Assembly (NCBI RefSeq): GCF_001592365.1
Contig: NZ_BCWU01000004.1
Location: 186,001 to 250,000 of the forward strand
DNA length: 64,000 bases
From: Gordonia hydrophobica NBRC 16057
Lineage (GTDB): Bacteria; Actinomycetota; Actinomycetes; Mycobacteriales; Mycobacteriaceae
Reading direction: 5' to 3'
Shown here in pieces: positions 1 to 7,493 of this stretch; within the stretch, counting starts at the first letter, position 1, and the number at the start of each line of letters is the position of its first letter. The notes below the pieces were generated by a model, which did no database searches, was not told the DNA's origin, and saw nothing but the letters and a program-made list of their open reading frames with translations. A program made the position numbers and the translations under genes.

Positions 1-1
1 T

Positions 2-106
2 CGAAACTGGATCGTCGTCGCTCAGACCCCCGCCCCGGGAAGTCCGGTCGGCGAGGGCGACGCAGTGCTCTCTGCGGTCAAGATCGGCGAGCCGAATCCC
101 TGCTGA
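2..106 (+). CDS. C-terminal end of a PASTA-like domain protein (partial)
   Basis: Only the last 34 residues are present. The gene begins left of the window and stops with TGA at 104-106. The readable part contains NWIVVAQTPAPGSPV followed by a short beta-rich tail ending in NPC. The pattern N-W-x-V-V-x-Q-x-P-x-P-G is typical of the second half of a PASTA repeat, a small domain found at the ends of secreted, penicillin-binding and kinase proteins. The rest of the protein is missing, so its overall role cannot be stated. Confidence 0.5.
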   Translation, partial: RNWIVVAQTPAPGSPVGEGDAVLSAVKIGEPNPC

Positions 107-277
107 TCAGGCGGCTGCCGCTGCGACCTGCGAGCGCGCGACGGCGAGGAACTCCTCGACGGTCACGTAGAAGCCGGTGGCGTCGTCGATCTGGAACCAG
201 ACAGTCTGCTTCGGGTCCAGGTCAGTGACGGCGCTCTCCGCGGTACTGATGTTCGGGGTGGTGATGTTGTTTCGCAT
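107..277 (-). CDS. Small uncharacterised peptide, 56 aa
   Basis: I do not recognise this protein. It runs MRNNITTPN to a poly-alanine end, with a central stretch VWFQIDDATGFYVTVEEF that looks folded and an alanine-rich helical tail. The ATG at 277 is chosen because AAGGAGG lies 6 nt upstream, one of the best ribosome-binding sites in the window. An in-frame ATG at 295 overlaps that site and is less likely. It has no cysteine, signal peptide or membrane segment. It converges with the PASTA-like gene, whose stop codon is adjacent. It could be a small regulatory or structural protein; a peptide precursor cannot be excluded, but no modifying enzyme lies beside it in the window. Confidence 0.6.
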   Translation of the reverse strand: MRNNITTPNISTAESAVTDLDPKQTVWFQIDDATGFYVTVEEFLAVARSQVAAAAA

Positions 278-280
278 GTG

Positions 281-325
281 ATGCCTCCTTGGCATGTCTG
301 TGTGGCAGCGGCACGCAGCCGCTGC
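281..325 (-). promoter_or_regulatory. 5' leader hairpins of the 56-aa peptide gene
   Basis: Two inverted repeats precede the peptide start. ATGCC-N5-GGCAT at 281-295 places the AAGGA ribosome-binding core in the loop of a short stem. GCAGCGGC-N5-GCCGCTGC at 305-325 is a perfect 8-bp stem further upstream. Hiding or presenting the ribosome-binding site is a possible control, but the lower stem has only 5 bp, so this is an inference. Confidence 0.35.
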
Positions 326-533
326 GGAATGTCGTGGGTCTCGGGCGCCGTTGTCGGCCCGGGGACGGGTACTGCAAGAGGTTCTCGCGGCTCGCTGACG
401 CCGATCGGCGCGCGAGCCCAGACCCTGAGGTCCTCATGAGTTACGCAGGCGGTGTGGGCGGATCGTGAGAGGATCAACGCGATTTGCTGCGGACAAACCA
501 TCATCGCACGACCGTTCGACATCAGTCAAGGCG

Positions 534-539
534 TATCCT
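534..539 (+). promoter_or_regulatory. -10 element of trmL
   Basis: TATCCT lies 8 nt before the GTG start and no ribosome-binding site is visible, which suggests transcription starts at or next to the start codon. No convincing -35 element is seen. Confidence 0.4.
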
Positions 540-547
540 GAGCGATC

Positions 548-1012
548 GTGTTCCGCATCATGTATTTCAGCCCTCGAATCCCTCCGAACACCGGGAACGC
601 GATTCGCATTGCTGCGAACACCGGGTGCGAACTGCATTTGATCGAGCCGCTGGGATTCACCATGACCGACAAGCAGGTCAAGCGCGCCGGTCTGGACTAT
701 CACGAGATGGCGCACGTGCGCGTGCACCCCGACCTGCCGTCGGCGTGGGAGAGCCTCCAGCCCACCCGCGTGTTCGCCTTCACGGCGCAGGCCACCCGTT
801 TCTACACCGACGTCGACTACCAGCCCGACGACGTCCTCCTGTTCGGCCCGGAACCGACAGGCCTGCCCGACGAGGTCCTGAACGATCCGCACATCACCAA
901 CCAACTCCGGATACCGATGCTGGCGGACCGTCGATCCATGAACCTCGCCAACGCGACGTCGGTGGCGCTGTACGAAGCGTGGCGTCAGCACGGATTCGAC
1001 GGCGCGGTCTGA
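548..1012 (+). CDS. trmL: tRNA (cytidine(34)-2'-O)-methyltransferase TrmL (SpoU family)
   Basis: This 154-residue SPOUT enzyme transfers a methyl group from S-adenosylmethionine to the ribose of the wobble base of certain tRNAs. The family marks are all present: RIPPNTGNAIRIAANTG near the N-terminus, LFGPEPTGLPDEVL in the middle, and IPMLADRRSMNLANATSVALYEAWRQ at the C-terminus, which forms the trefoil-knot cofactor site. The length is normal for TrmL. GTG at 548 gives the usual short N-terminus. It ends 13 bp from the convergent tetR gene. It corresponds to the mycobacterial SpoU protein Rv3366, which also lies near dnaE2. Confidence 0.9.
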   Translation: MFRIMYFSPRIPPNTGNAIRIAANTGCELHLIEPLGFTMTDKQVKRAGLDYHEMAHVRVHPDLPSAWESLQPTRVFAFTAQATRFYTDVDYQPDDVLLFGPEPTGLPDEVLNDPHITNQLRIPMLADRRSMNLANATSVALYEAWRQHGFDGAV

Positions 1013-1025
1013 CGGCCGACGCGAC

Positions 1026-1607
1026 TCAGGCGCCCGCCAACGCACTGCACGCCGCGATCATCGCCGACTCGAACGACCGCAGCGGGCGACCGCTCTCTAT
1101 CGACGACACGGCCAACTCCCGTATTCCACCCCACACGATGACCGCCACCTCGCGCGGCATCGGCGAGATCCCCGCGTCGCGGAACTGCTCGGTGCTGGTC
1201 AGTCGGGCCATCAACACGATGAACGCCTCCAGCGAGGCCGACTGCACCTCGCGCGCCGACGCGCCGAGAGCCGGGAGTTCGCGAACCCAGCTGCAGGTGG
1301 TCCCCGGATTCGTGTCGCACACGTCGAGGTAGGCGCGCACCGCCTGCTCCACCTGATCCCGCCACGGAACAGTCGGATCGACGGCGTGCTCGATCGCCGC
1401 GAGCATGCGGACGTTCACCGCAGCCATCAGCTCCAGGTAGCACTGCTCCTTATCGGAGAACTCGTCGTAGAACGATCTTTTCGACGTCCGCGCCACCCGA
1501 ACGACGTCGGCGATCGTCGTCGCCCGATAACCGCGTTCGGACAGACATTCCGCCATGGCATCGAGGAGCCGTGCACGCACGGTCTGACGGTCTTCAGCGA
1601 GCGTCAA
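1026..1607 (-). CDS. TetR-family transcriptional regulator
   Basis: About 193 residues with an N-terminal helix-turn-helix, GYRATTIADVVRVARTSKRSFYDEFSDKE, typical of TetR repressors, then an all-helical ligand-binding domain. It is divergent from a cytochrome P450 gene, and the gap between them carries four GGTAC half-sites, so it probably represses itself and the P450. TTG at 1607 is preferred because GGAAGG lies 9 nt upstream and it leaves a normal N-terminal arm. A TTG at 1634 is the alternative. The ligand is unknown. Confidence 0.85.
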   Translation of the reverse strand: MTLAEDRQTVRARLLDAMAECLSERGYRATTIADVVRVARTSKRSFYDEFSDKEQCYLELMAAVNVRMLAAIEHAVDPTVPWRDQVEQAVRAYLDVCDTNPGTTCSWVRELPALGASAREVQSASLEAFIVLMARLTSTEQFRDAGISPMPREVAVIVWGGIRELAVSSIESGRPLRSFESAMIAACSALAGA

Positions 1608-1662
1608 CGCGTGTTCCCTTCCGTCTTCCGACAAGAAAATGACGCCACCCCTTGGCAAGGCT

Positions 1663-1697
1663 GGTACTTCATCGTACCGTTGGTACTGAGCGGTACC
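1663..1697. promoter_or_regulatory. Candidate TetR operator with four GGTAC half-sites
   Basis: Between the divergent tetR and P450 genes, GGTAC (1663), GTACC (1674), GGTAC (1682) and GGTACC (1692) occur within 35 bp. GTACC-GTT-GGTAC is a tight palindrome, and GGTAC-N6-GTACC is a second, overlapping one. The layout suits two TetR dimers. Confidence 0.6.
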
Positions 1698-1748
1698 AGC
1701 CTGCTGGCGGACTCGATCCCGCGTCCGCTTCGACGAAAGGACACGGTG

Positions 1749-3080
1749 GTGACTCAAACATCGACCATCTCGGCACGCATGCGGCACGCAGACCCCGAGC
1801 TGCCGCCAGGTCCCCGGATTCCCACCGCGCTGCAGGGCGCCGGGTTCGTGGTGAACCGCCGTCGCGTCCTCCATCAGCTCTCGGCCCGCTACGGTCCGGT
1901 CTTCTCGATGTCGCTGCCGACGTTCGGCGATACCGTCTTCGTCAGCGATCCCGCGCTCGCGAAACAGGTGTACCTGGCGAAATCGGATGTCGTGGTGAAC
2001 ATGCGCCCGAATCTGGGGCGCACCCTCGGCCCCGGTTCGATCTTCGCCGTCGAAGGCGACGACCACCGCCGTCAGCGGCGCCTCCTCACTCCCCCGCTTC
2101 ATGGCAAGCGGATCACCGAATACGAGGCCATCGTCGCCGAGGAGTTCGCATCGGAGGCGGCGAACTGGCCGATCGGTCGACCGTTCCCAACCATGGAACC
2201 GATGATGCGCATCACGCTCAACGTCATCCTCCGCGCCGTCTTCGGCGCGAACGGCGCGCACTTCGACGAGTTGCGGCGGCTGATGCCGTCGCTGGTCGCG
2301 GCCGGGTCGAGGCTCTCGACACTGCCCGCCCTGCCGACCGTCGGCGGGCGGTTGAACCCGCAGACTCGATTCCTCGCCCAACGTGCCGAGTACAACACCG
2401 TCGTCACCTCGCTGATCCGCGAGGCGCGCGCCGATCCCGCACTGGCCGACCGCCGCGACATCCTGGCGCTGATGCTGCAGAGCACTTATGACGACGGTGC
2501 GGCCATGACCGACGCCGAGATCTCCGACGAGTTGCTCACCCTCCTCGCCGCAGGTCACGAGACCACCGCCACCACGCTCGCCTGGGCCGTCGAACGACTG
2601 ACCCGCCATCCGCAGATCCTCGCGGACCTGGCGGCGGAAGCGGAGACCGACGAGAAGGCACTGCGCACGGCGACGATTCATGAGGTGCAGCGCAGCCGTC
2701 CGGTCATCGATCTGTTCGGCCGCCACGTGGTCGCCGACTCGTTGGCCCTCGGCGACTATCGCATCCCGCGGGGCACCAACGTCCTCGTGGCGATCTCACT
2801 CCTGCACGACGACAGTCGCCAGTTCAAGGATCCGGAACGGTTCGACCCAGGTCGGTTCATCGACGTCAAGCCGCCGCAGGCGTGGCTGCCGTTCGGCGGG
2901 GGCACGCGCCGCTGCATCGGCGCGGCGTTCGCGCACATGGAGATGGACGTGGTGCTGCGTGAGATGCTGCGGACCTTCACACCGGCGACGACCACCGCCG
3001 CCGACGAGCGGTGGCATTCGCGCGGTGTCGCGTACGCACCGGCGCGAGGAGGCCGGATGGCGGTGACACGACGACGCTGA
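1749..3080 (+). CDS. Cytochrome P450 monooxygenase
   Basis: A 443-residue P450. The oxygen-binding I-helix motif AAGHETTATTL, the ExxR pair in IHEVQRSRP and the haem loop FGGGTRRCIGAA with axial Cys near residue 389 are all present. It starts with an LPPGPR proline-rich hinge and has no membrane anchor, so it is probably soluble and fed electrons by a ferredoxin encoded elsewhere. GTG at 1749 follows AAAGGA; GTG at 1746 is also possible. It faces its likely TetR regulator. The AGHETT motif and the PPGPR start recall fatty-acid or terpenoid hydroxylases, but the substrate cannot be told. Confidence 0.9.
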   Translation: MTQTSTISARMRHADPELPPGPRIPTALQGAGFVVNRRRVLHQLSARYGPVFSMSLPTFGDTVFVSDPALAKQVYLAKSDVVVNMRPNLGRTLGPGSIFAVEGDDHRRQRRLLTPPLHGKRITEYEAIVAEEFASEAANWPIGRPFPTMEPMMRITLNVILRAVFGANGAHFDELRRLMPSLVAAGSRLSTLPALPTVGGRLNPQTRFLAQRAEYNTVVTSLIREARADPALADRRDILALMLQSTYDDGAAMTDAEISDELLTLLAAGHETTATTLAWAVERLTRHPQILADLAAEAETDEKALRTATIHEVQRSRPVIDLFGRHVVADSLALGDYRIPRGTNVLVAISLLHDDSRQFKDPERFDPGRFIDVKPPQAWLPFGGGTRRCIGAAFAHMEMDVVLREMLRTFTPATTTAADERWHSRGVAYAPARGGRMAVTRRR

Positions 3081-3093
3081 GGGACGGAGGATT

Positions 3094-4308
3094 GTGGTGC
3101 ACGGAGAAATAGTGTCGTCGGATCGGTCGTGGCGACCGATGCGACGACACTTTTCTGTCATCGGGCGCGCGCGTCGACTGCTGCGGGGCGCGCGAAGGGA
3201 CTCTCGTCCGCCCGTGAGCGTCGGGCTGCTCGCGCTCCTCCTCGCGACCACGATGGTGGTCGGCTGCACGAGCGACCCCGACGGGTCACCTCCCGGGCAG
3301 GTGAGCCCATCTGACGGGTCCGCCGCGCCCGGTGACGGCTCCGCGACCGTCGATGTCACGACCGTCGACGTCACGACCGTCGCCTCCCGGTGGTCCGCGC
3401 CGTGGTCGATCGCGTTCGAGGGCACCACCGCCTTGATCAGCGAGCGGGACTCCGCCCAGATCTTCGAACTCTCCGCCACCGGCAGGCGACGCGTGGTCGG
3501 CACGGTCGAGCGCGCAACGCCGACCGGCGAGGGCGGCCTGCTCGGCATCGCCGCCGATGCGGGTTTTCTCTACGCCTACTTCACCGCCGGGGACGAGAAC
3601 CGCGTAGAACGGTTCGAATTGACCGGCAGGCCCGGCTCGCTCGGGCTGGGAACTCCGACCACGATCCTCGACGGGATCGCCGCGGCCGGATATCACAACG
3701 GCGGTCGGATCGCCTTCGGGCCCGATGGCATGCTGTACGTCACCGTCGGCGACGCGGGCGATCCCGCAGCCGCACAAGATCACAGATCGTTGTCCGGGAA
3801 GATCCTCCGGCTGACCCCGGACGGGGACGTGCCGAACGACAATCCGTTCGACGGTTCGCCGGTCTACAGCGTCGGGCACCGCAACCCGCAGGGCCTGGCC
3901 TGGGACGATGACGGCACCCTGTACGCCTCCGAGTTCGGCCAGAACACGTGGGACGAGCTCAACGTGATCGAGCCCGGTCGCAACTACGGCTGGCCGACCG
4001 TCGAGGGCATCGCCCACGACGACCGCTTCACCGACCCCGTCCAACAGTGGGAGCCCTCCAACGCCAGTCCCAGTGGAATGACCATCGCCGCCGGGTCGAT
4101 CTGGATCGCGAACCTCCGCGGTGAGCGGCTCCGCGAGATTCCGCTGACTGACCTGACCGCGTCACGCGGGCATCTGGTCGGCCAGTACGGTCGGCTCCGC
4201 GACGTGGTCCTCGCCCCGGACGGATCCCTGTGGGTGCTGACCAACAACACCGACGGTCGCGGCGACCCCCGCCCGAACGACGACCGGATCCTGCGGCTGG
4301 TGCCCTGA
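3094..4308 (+). CDS. PQQ-dependent sugar dehydrogenase-like lipoprotein (GSDH family)
   Basis: A secreted six-bladed beta-propeller protein related to soluble aldose/glucose dehydrogenases that use PQQ. Family motifs seen are WSIAFEG, GGLLGIAAD, YHNGGRIAFGPDGMLYVTVGDAG, GKILRLTPDG, SVGHRNPQGLAWD and NYGWPTVEG. The hydrophobic stretch GLLALLLATTMVVGC is a lipobox with the lipidated Cys near residue 58 from the GTG start, so it is probably anchored outside the membrane. The start is uncertain: GTG 3094 has a good GGAGG site, but ATG 3139 or GTG 3214 would give a shorter signal peptide. It follows the P450 by 13 bp and may be co-transcribed. Many actinobacterial members are untested and may not bind PQQ. 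Confidence 0.82.
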   Translation: MVHGEIVSSDRSWRPMRRHFSVIGRARRLLRGARRDSRPPVSVGLLALLLATTMVVGCTSDPDGSPPGQVSPSDGSAAPGDGSATVDVTTVDVTTVASRWSAPWSIAFEGTTALISERDSAQIFELSATGRRRVVGTVERATPTGEGGLLGIAADAGFLYAYFTAGDENRVERFELTGRPGSLGLGTPTTILDGIAAAGYHNGGRIAFGPDGMLYVTVGDAGDPAAAQDHRSLSGKILRLTPDGDVPNDNPFDGSPVYSVGHRNPQGLAWDDDGTLYASEFGQNTWDELNVIEPGRNYGWPTVEGIAHDDRFTDPVQQWEPSNASPSGMTIAAGSIWIANLRGERLREIPLTDLTASRGHLVGQYGRLRDVVLAPDGSLWVLTNNTDGRGDPRPNDDRILRLVP

Positions 4309-4350
4309 CACCCGGGCCGGCCAGACGATGTCCGCGCGGTCGCGACGCCG

Positions 4351-5415
4351 CTATCCGGTGCGGCTTCCGCGCCACCGCAGGGGCGTCTCGCCGTATTCCT
4401 CCACCGCATGAGCGGCCATTCCGACGGTGCGGCCGTACTGAAACAGCACCTCGCCTGCGCGCGGCGGAAGATCCAGCTCCCAGGCGACGACCGCGGTCGC
4501 GAGATCGACATTGATCGGAATCGCGACGTTCTGTGCCATGGCTTCCGCGGCCGCGAGCGCACGCGACTCCGGGAGGTCCACCCGGACGCGGTCGAGGACG
4601 ATCGCGGCCCGCGGGTCGACGCCGCGGTAGACCAGATGGCCGAATCCCGGCACCGTGCCGTCACTGACCGCGGCGGCGATCGCTCGCGGCATGTCGGCGC
4701 CGTCGATGATCGCATCGAGCAGGGCGCGGGCCGTCGCCGGTGCACCACCGTGCAGCGGACCGGCGAGCGCGGCATAGCCGGCGAGCAGTGCGTCGAAGAC
4801 GCCGGCCCGTGCGGAGGCGGCCACTCGCGCCGCTGTGGTGCATGCAGCGAGGCCGTTGTCGATCAGAACGGTCGCCAGCAGGTCCACCCAGGGATGCGCG
4901 AAGTCGATCTCCGGAACCGCGGCGGCCAACGTCGGCAGCAGACCGAGCACGCGGCCGCCGACGTCGCCGAGAGCTGACCGATGCGGGTCCGCGGCCGCGA
5001 CGAGCGCCACCGCCAGCGGGATGCGCCGTTCCAGCGGCGCCTGTCGGACCACAGCGAGATCGATCTCCGGCGGCGGAACCGGCTCACCGGCATCGAGCAC
5101 CAGTCGCGCAGTCTCCCGGAAGTCGGCCTCAGCAACCAGTTCGTCGAGGTCACGGTCACGCAGGAGGAGGCGATCGCCGTCGATGGTCGAGACGCGACTG
5201 GCGACGGCGCGGAACTTCAGAAGGCGATCACCGCTGCGTCGGCCCTCGTTCTTGACTGCGGCGAGCGAGTCGATCGATGTGCGGTCGAACAAGGATTCCG
5301 CCTGCCCGGGCATCCGCTTGGACGACAGCACGCCCCGGCTCACATACGAGTACAGCGTCCCGCGCTTCACACCGAGTCGGGCAGCCGCCTCCGACGTCGT
5401 GATCCACTGCTCCAC
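4351..5415 (-). CDS. Citrate-synthase-family protein with N-terminal helix-turn-helix
   Basis: About 354 residues. Residues 3-28 (QWITTSEAAARLGVKRGTLYSYV) form a MerR/excisionase-type DNA-binding helix-turn-helix. The rest is citrate-synthase-like, with GPLHGGAPATA and GFGHLVYRGVDPRA carrying the two conserved histidines. The large domain is shorter than in a normal citrate synthase. The usual catalytic acid is aligned as NVDLATA. It may be an enzyme that binds DNA, or a regulator that senses oxaloacetate or an acyl-CoA. GTG at 5415 gives a compact start; TTG at 5427 is also open. It is divergent from a full citrate synthase with a palindrome between them. Confidence 0.8.
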   Translation of the reverse strand: MEQWITTSEAAARLGVKRGTLYSYVSRGVLSSKRMPGQAESLFDRTSIDSLAAVKNEGRRSGDRLLKFRAVASRVSTIDGDRLLLRDRDLDELVAEADFRETARLVLDAGEPVPPPEIDLAVVRQAPLERRIPLAVALVAAADPHRSALGDVGGRVLGLLPTLAAAVPEIDFAHPWVDLLATVLIDNGLAACTTAARVAASARAGVFDALLAGYAALAGPLHGGAPATARALLDAIIDGADMPRAIAAAVSDGTVPGFGHLVYRGVDPRAAIVLDRVRVDLPESRALAAAEAMAQNVAIPINVDLATAVVAWELDLPPRAGEVLFQYGRTVGMAAHAVEEYGETPLRWRGSRTG

Positions 5416-5418
5416 GCA

Positions 5419-5431
5419 TTGATTCAATCAA
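5419..5431. promoter_or_regulatory. Palindrome TTGATTCAATCAA between divergent citrate synthase genes
   Basis: A perfect 6-bp inverted repeat with a 1-bp centre lies just upstream of the start of the helix-turn-helix citrate synthase and 9-39 bp before the possible starts of the other gene. It is A+T-rich in a G+C-rich genome. It is a good candidate operator for the DNA-binding domain encoded next to it. Confidence 0.5.
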
Positions 5432-5469
5432 CATTGCAGATGTCGATCAACGGGCGCAGACTCAGCGGC

Positions 5470-6600
5470 ATGACAGATGTGAACGGCTTGATCACCGTCC
5501 CGCGTGGACTCAAGAACGTGATCGTCACCGACACCACGATCGGCGACGTCCGCGGCAACGAGGGCTTCTACCACTACCGCGAGTACGACGCGACCGCGTT
5601 GGCGCGCACCGCGAGCTTCGAAGACGTCTGGCATCTGATGTATCGCGGACATCTGCCCGACGCCGCCGAGTCGGCCGCATTCGCCAAGCGCATCGGTGAA
5701 CTCCGCGTGCTCGACGGCACGACCGTCGATCTCCTGCGCCAGACCGTCACGCCCGAGGTGGAGCCGCTCGCCGCCCTCCGACTCGCACTCGCCTCGGCAG
5801 GCATTCTGGAACGGCCGCTTTTCGATCTCGCGGAGGAGGAACGGACCGCCGCCGCACTGAAATACACCGCGATCGCACCGACGGTCGTCGCCGCGGCGTA
5901 TCGGCTCGCCCGCGGACTCGATGTGGTCGAGGCCGACCCGAGTGCCGGCCACACAGCCGACTACCTGCGGATGTCGACCGGCGTCACCGAGCAGGCCGCA
6001 GTCGACGCGCTGCAGACGTACCTGATCACCACCATCGATCACGGTTTCAACGCGTCGACCTTCGCCGGTCGCGTGGTGGCGTCGTCCGGTTCGGACATGA
6101 CCTCGTCGATCCTCGGGGCGCTCGGCGCGTTCCTCGGTCCGCTGCACGGCGGAGCACCGGGCCGCGCCCTGGCCGCGCTCGAGGAGATCGGCGATCCGGC
6201 GAACACCCGCGAGTGGGTGCGCAGCAAGATCACCGGCGGCGAGATCATCATGGGCTTCGGCCACGCCGTGTACCGCACCCACGACCCGCGCGCCGAACTG
6301 CTCAAGGAGGTCGTCACACAGCGGTACAGTTCGCCGCTCGTTCAGCAGGCGATCGCCGTCGAAGCCGAGATCGAGGCGGCGATCAATGAACTGAAGCCGG
6401 GCCGCAAGCTGTACGCGAACGTCGAGTACTACGCCGGCGTGTTGATGAGCGAGGTTGGCCTGCCACCGGAGATGTTCACGCCGACGTTCGGCGTCGCCCG
6501 CATCGTCGGATGGACCGCGAACATCCTGGAACAGGCCGCCGAGCGGAAGATCATCCGCCCGGTCGCACGTTACGTGGGTCCGGAGCCGCACCGGGCCTGA
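5470..6600 (+). CDS. Citrate synthase / 2-methylcitrate synthase family enzyme
   Basis: A 376-residue enzyme predicted to condense oxaloacetate with acetyl-CoA or propionyl-CoA. It has the type II/III small-enzyme layout: GLKNVIVTDTTIGDV at the N-terminus, DHGFNASTFAGRVVAS, GPLHGGAPGRAL with one active histidine, MGFGHAVYRTHDPRA with the second, and NVEYYAGVLMSEVGLP, where Glu takes the place of the usual Asp, as in some actinobacterial paralogues. No ribosome-binding site is clear before ATG 5470; ATG 5440 in the same frame would add 10 residues. No prpD or prpB is nearby, so substrate choice is open. Confidence 0.85.
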   Translation: MTDVNGLITVPRGLKNVIVTDTTIGDVRGNEGFYHYREYDATALARTASFEDVWHLMYRGHLPDAAESAAFAKRIGELRVLDGTTVDLLRQTVTPEVEPLAALRLALASAGILERPLFDLAEEERTAAALKYTAIAPTVVAAAYRLARGLDVVEADPSAGHTADYLRMSTGVTEQAAVDALQTYLITTIDHGFNASTFAGRVVASSGSDMTSSILGALGAFLGPLHGGAPGRALAALEEIGDPANTREWVRSKITGGEIIMGFGHAVYRTHDPRAELLKEVVTQRYSSPLVQQAIAVEAEIEAAINELKPGRKLYANVEYYAGVLMSEVGLPPEMFTPTFGVARIVGWTANILEQAAERKIIRPVARYVGPEPHRA

Positions 6601-6618
6601 GCTGCGGCACGGACTCCG

Positions 6619-7371
6619 TCAGGGTTTGTTCGCGTAGACGTATCGGTAGTAGTCGGCGTCCTTGAGCCTGCTCGCCGCCGCGGGGTCGACGACGATCGTC
6701 GCGTTCGGATGCCACTGCAGGATCGACGCCGGGCACGCCGCGGACAGCGGGCCCTCCACCGCCGCGGCGATCGCGTCGGCCTTGCCGACTCCGGTCGCCA
6801 CCAGTGCGAGCCGCCGAGCGTCGCAGATGGTGCCGAGCCCCTGCGTGATGACGTGCATCGGCACCTGGTCGAGGTCGTCGTCGAAGAAGCGGGCGTTGTC
6901 CTCACGCGTCTTCCGCGTGAGGGTCTTGATCCGGGTGCGTGAGGTGAGCGACGACGACGGCTCGTTGAAGCCGATGTGGCCGTTGCTGCCGATGCCGAGG
7001 ATCTGCACGTCCACCGGGCCGACCTGCCCGATGAGGTGGTCGTAGGCCTGCGCTGCGACCCTGCTGTCGGCGGCCATCCCGTCCGGGGAGTGGACGTCGC
7101 CGATGTCGATGTGATCGGTGAAGTTGTCGCGGATGAAGCGTGCGTACGACTCCGGGTGCGTAGTCGGCAGGCCCACGTACTCGTCGAGGAGCACCGCGTT
7201 CACCGCCGCGAACGAGAGCCCCTCTTCGGTGTGCCGCCGAATCAGTTCGGTGTAGGTGGCGAGCGGCGACGAGCCGGTCGCCAGGCCCAGGGTCGACGCA
7301 CCTTCTCTCACTGCGTCCGCGATGATGTCCGCCATCACCTGCTCCGGGTGATCAACGATCACGACCTCCAT
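6619..7371 (-). CDS. nagB: Glucosamine-6-phosphate deaminase NagB
   Basis: A 250-residue enzyme that converts glucosamine-6-phosphate to fructose-6-phosphate and ammonia, returning amino sugar to glycolysis. Seen are GLATGSSPLATYTEL, LLDEYVGLP with the proton-transfer Asp, and ILGIGSNGHIGFNEPSS with the ring-opening His. The length is near the short end of the family. AGGAGGAG precedes the ATG. It stands alone, converging with the citrate synthase gene. It opposes GlmS, encoded at 47.4-49.3 kb. Confidence 0.93.
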   Translation of the reverse strand: MEVVIVDHPEQVMADIIADAVREGASTLGLATGSSPLATYTELIRRHTEEGLSFAAVNAVLLDEYVGLPTTHPESYARFIRDNFTDHIDIGDVHSPDGMAADSRVAAQAYDHLIGQVGPVDVQILGIGSNGHIGFNEPSSSLTSRTRIKTLTRKTREDNARFFDDDLDQVPMHVITQGLGTICDARRLALVATGVGKADAIAAAVEGPLSAACPASILQWHPNATIVVDPAAASRLKDADYYRYVYANKP

Positions 7372-7493
7372 GGCGGGCTCCTCCTGATGTGCCGGTGCTG
7401 CGTGAGATGAGTCGACGTGATGCTAGCGCGGCCGCGGCGGCCTCGTTCGCCGAACTTCCGTGCGCACCGCTCGCCGGCGGCAGCGGTCACGTG

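Noticed and set aside
5428..6591. Long open frame antisense to the citrate synthase, and similar long frames antisense to most genes
   Set aside because: They are Arg/Gly/Ala-rich shadows produced by high G+C at third positions and have no family motifs or start signals.
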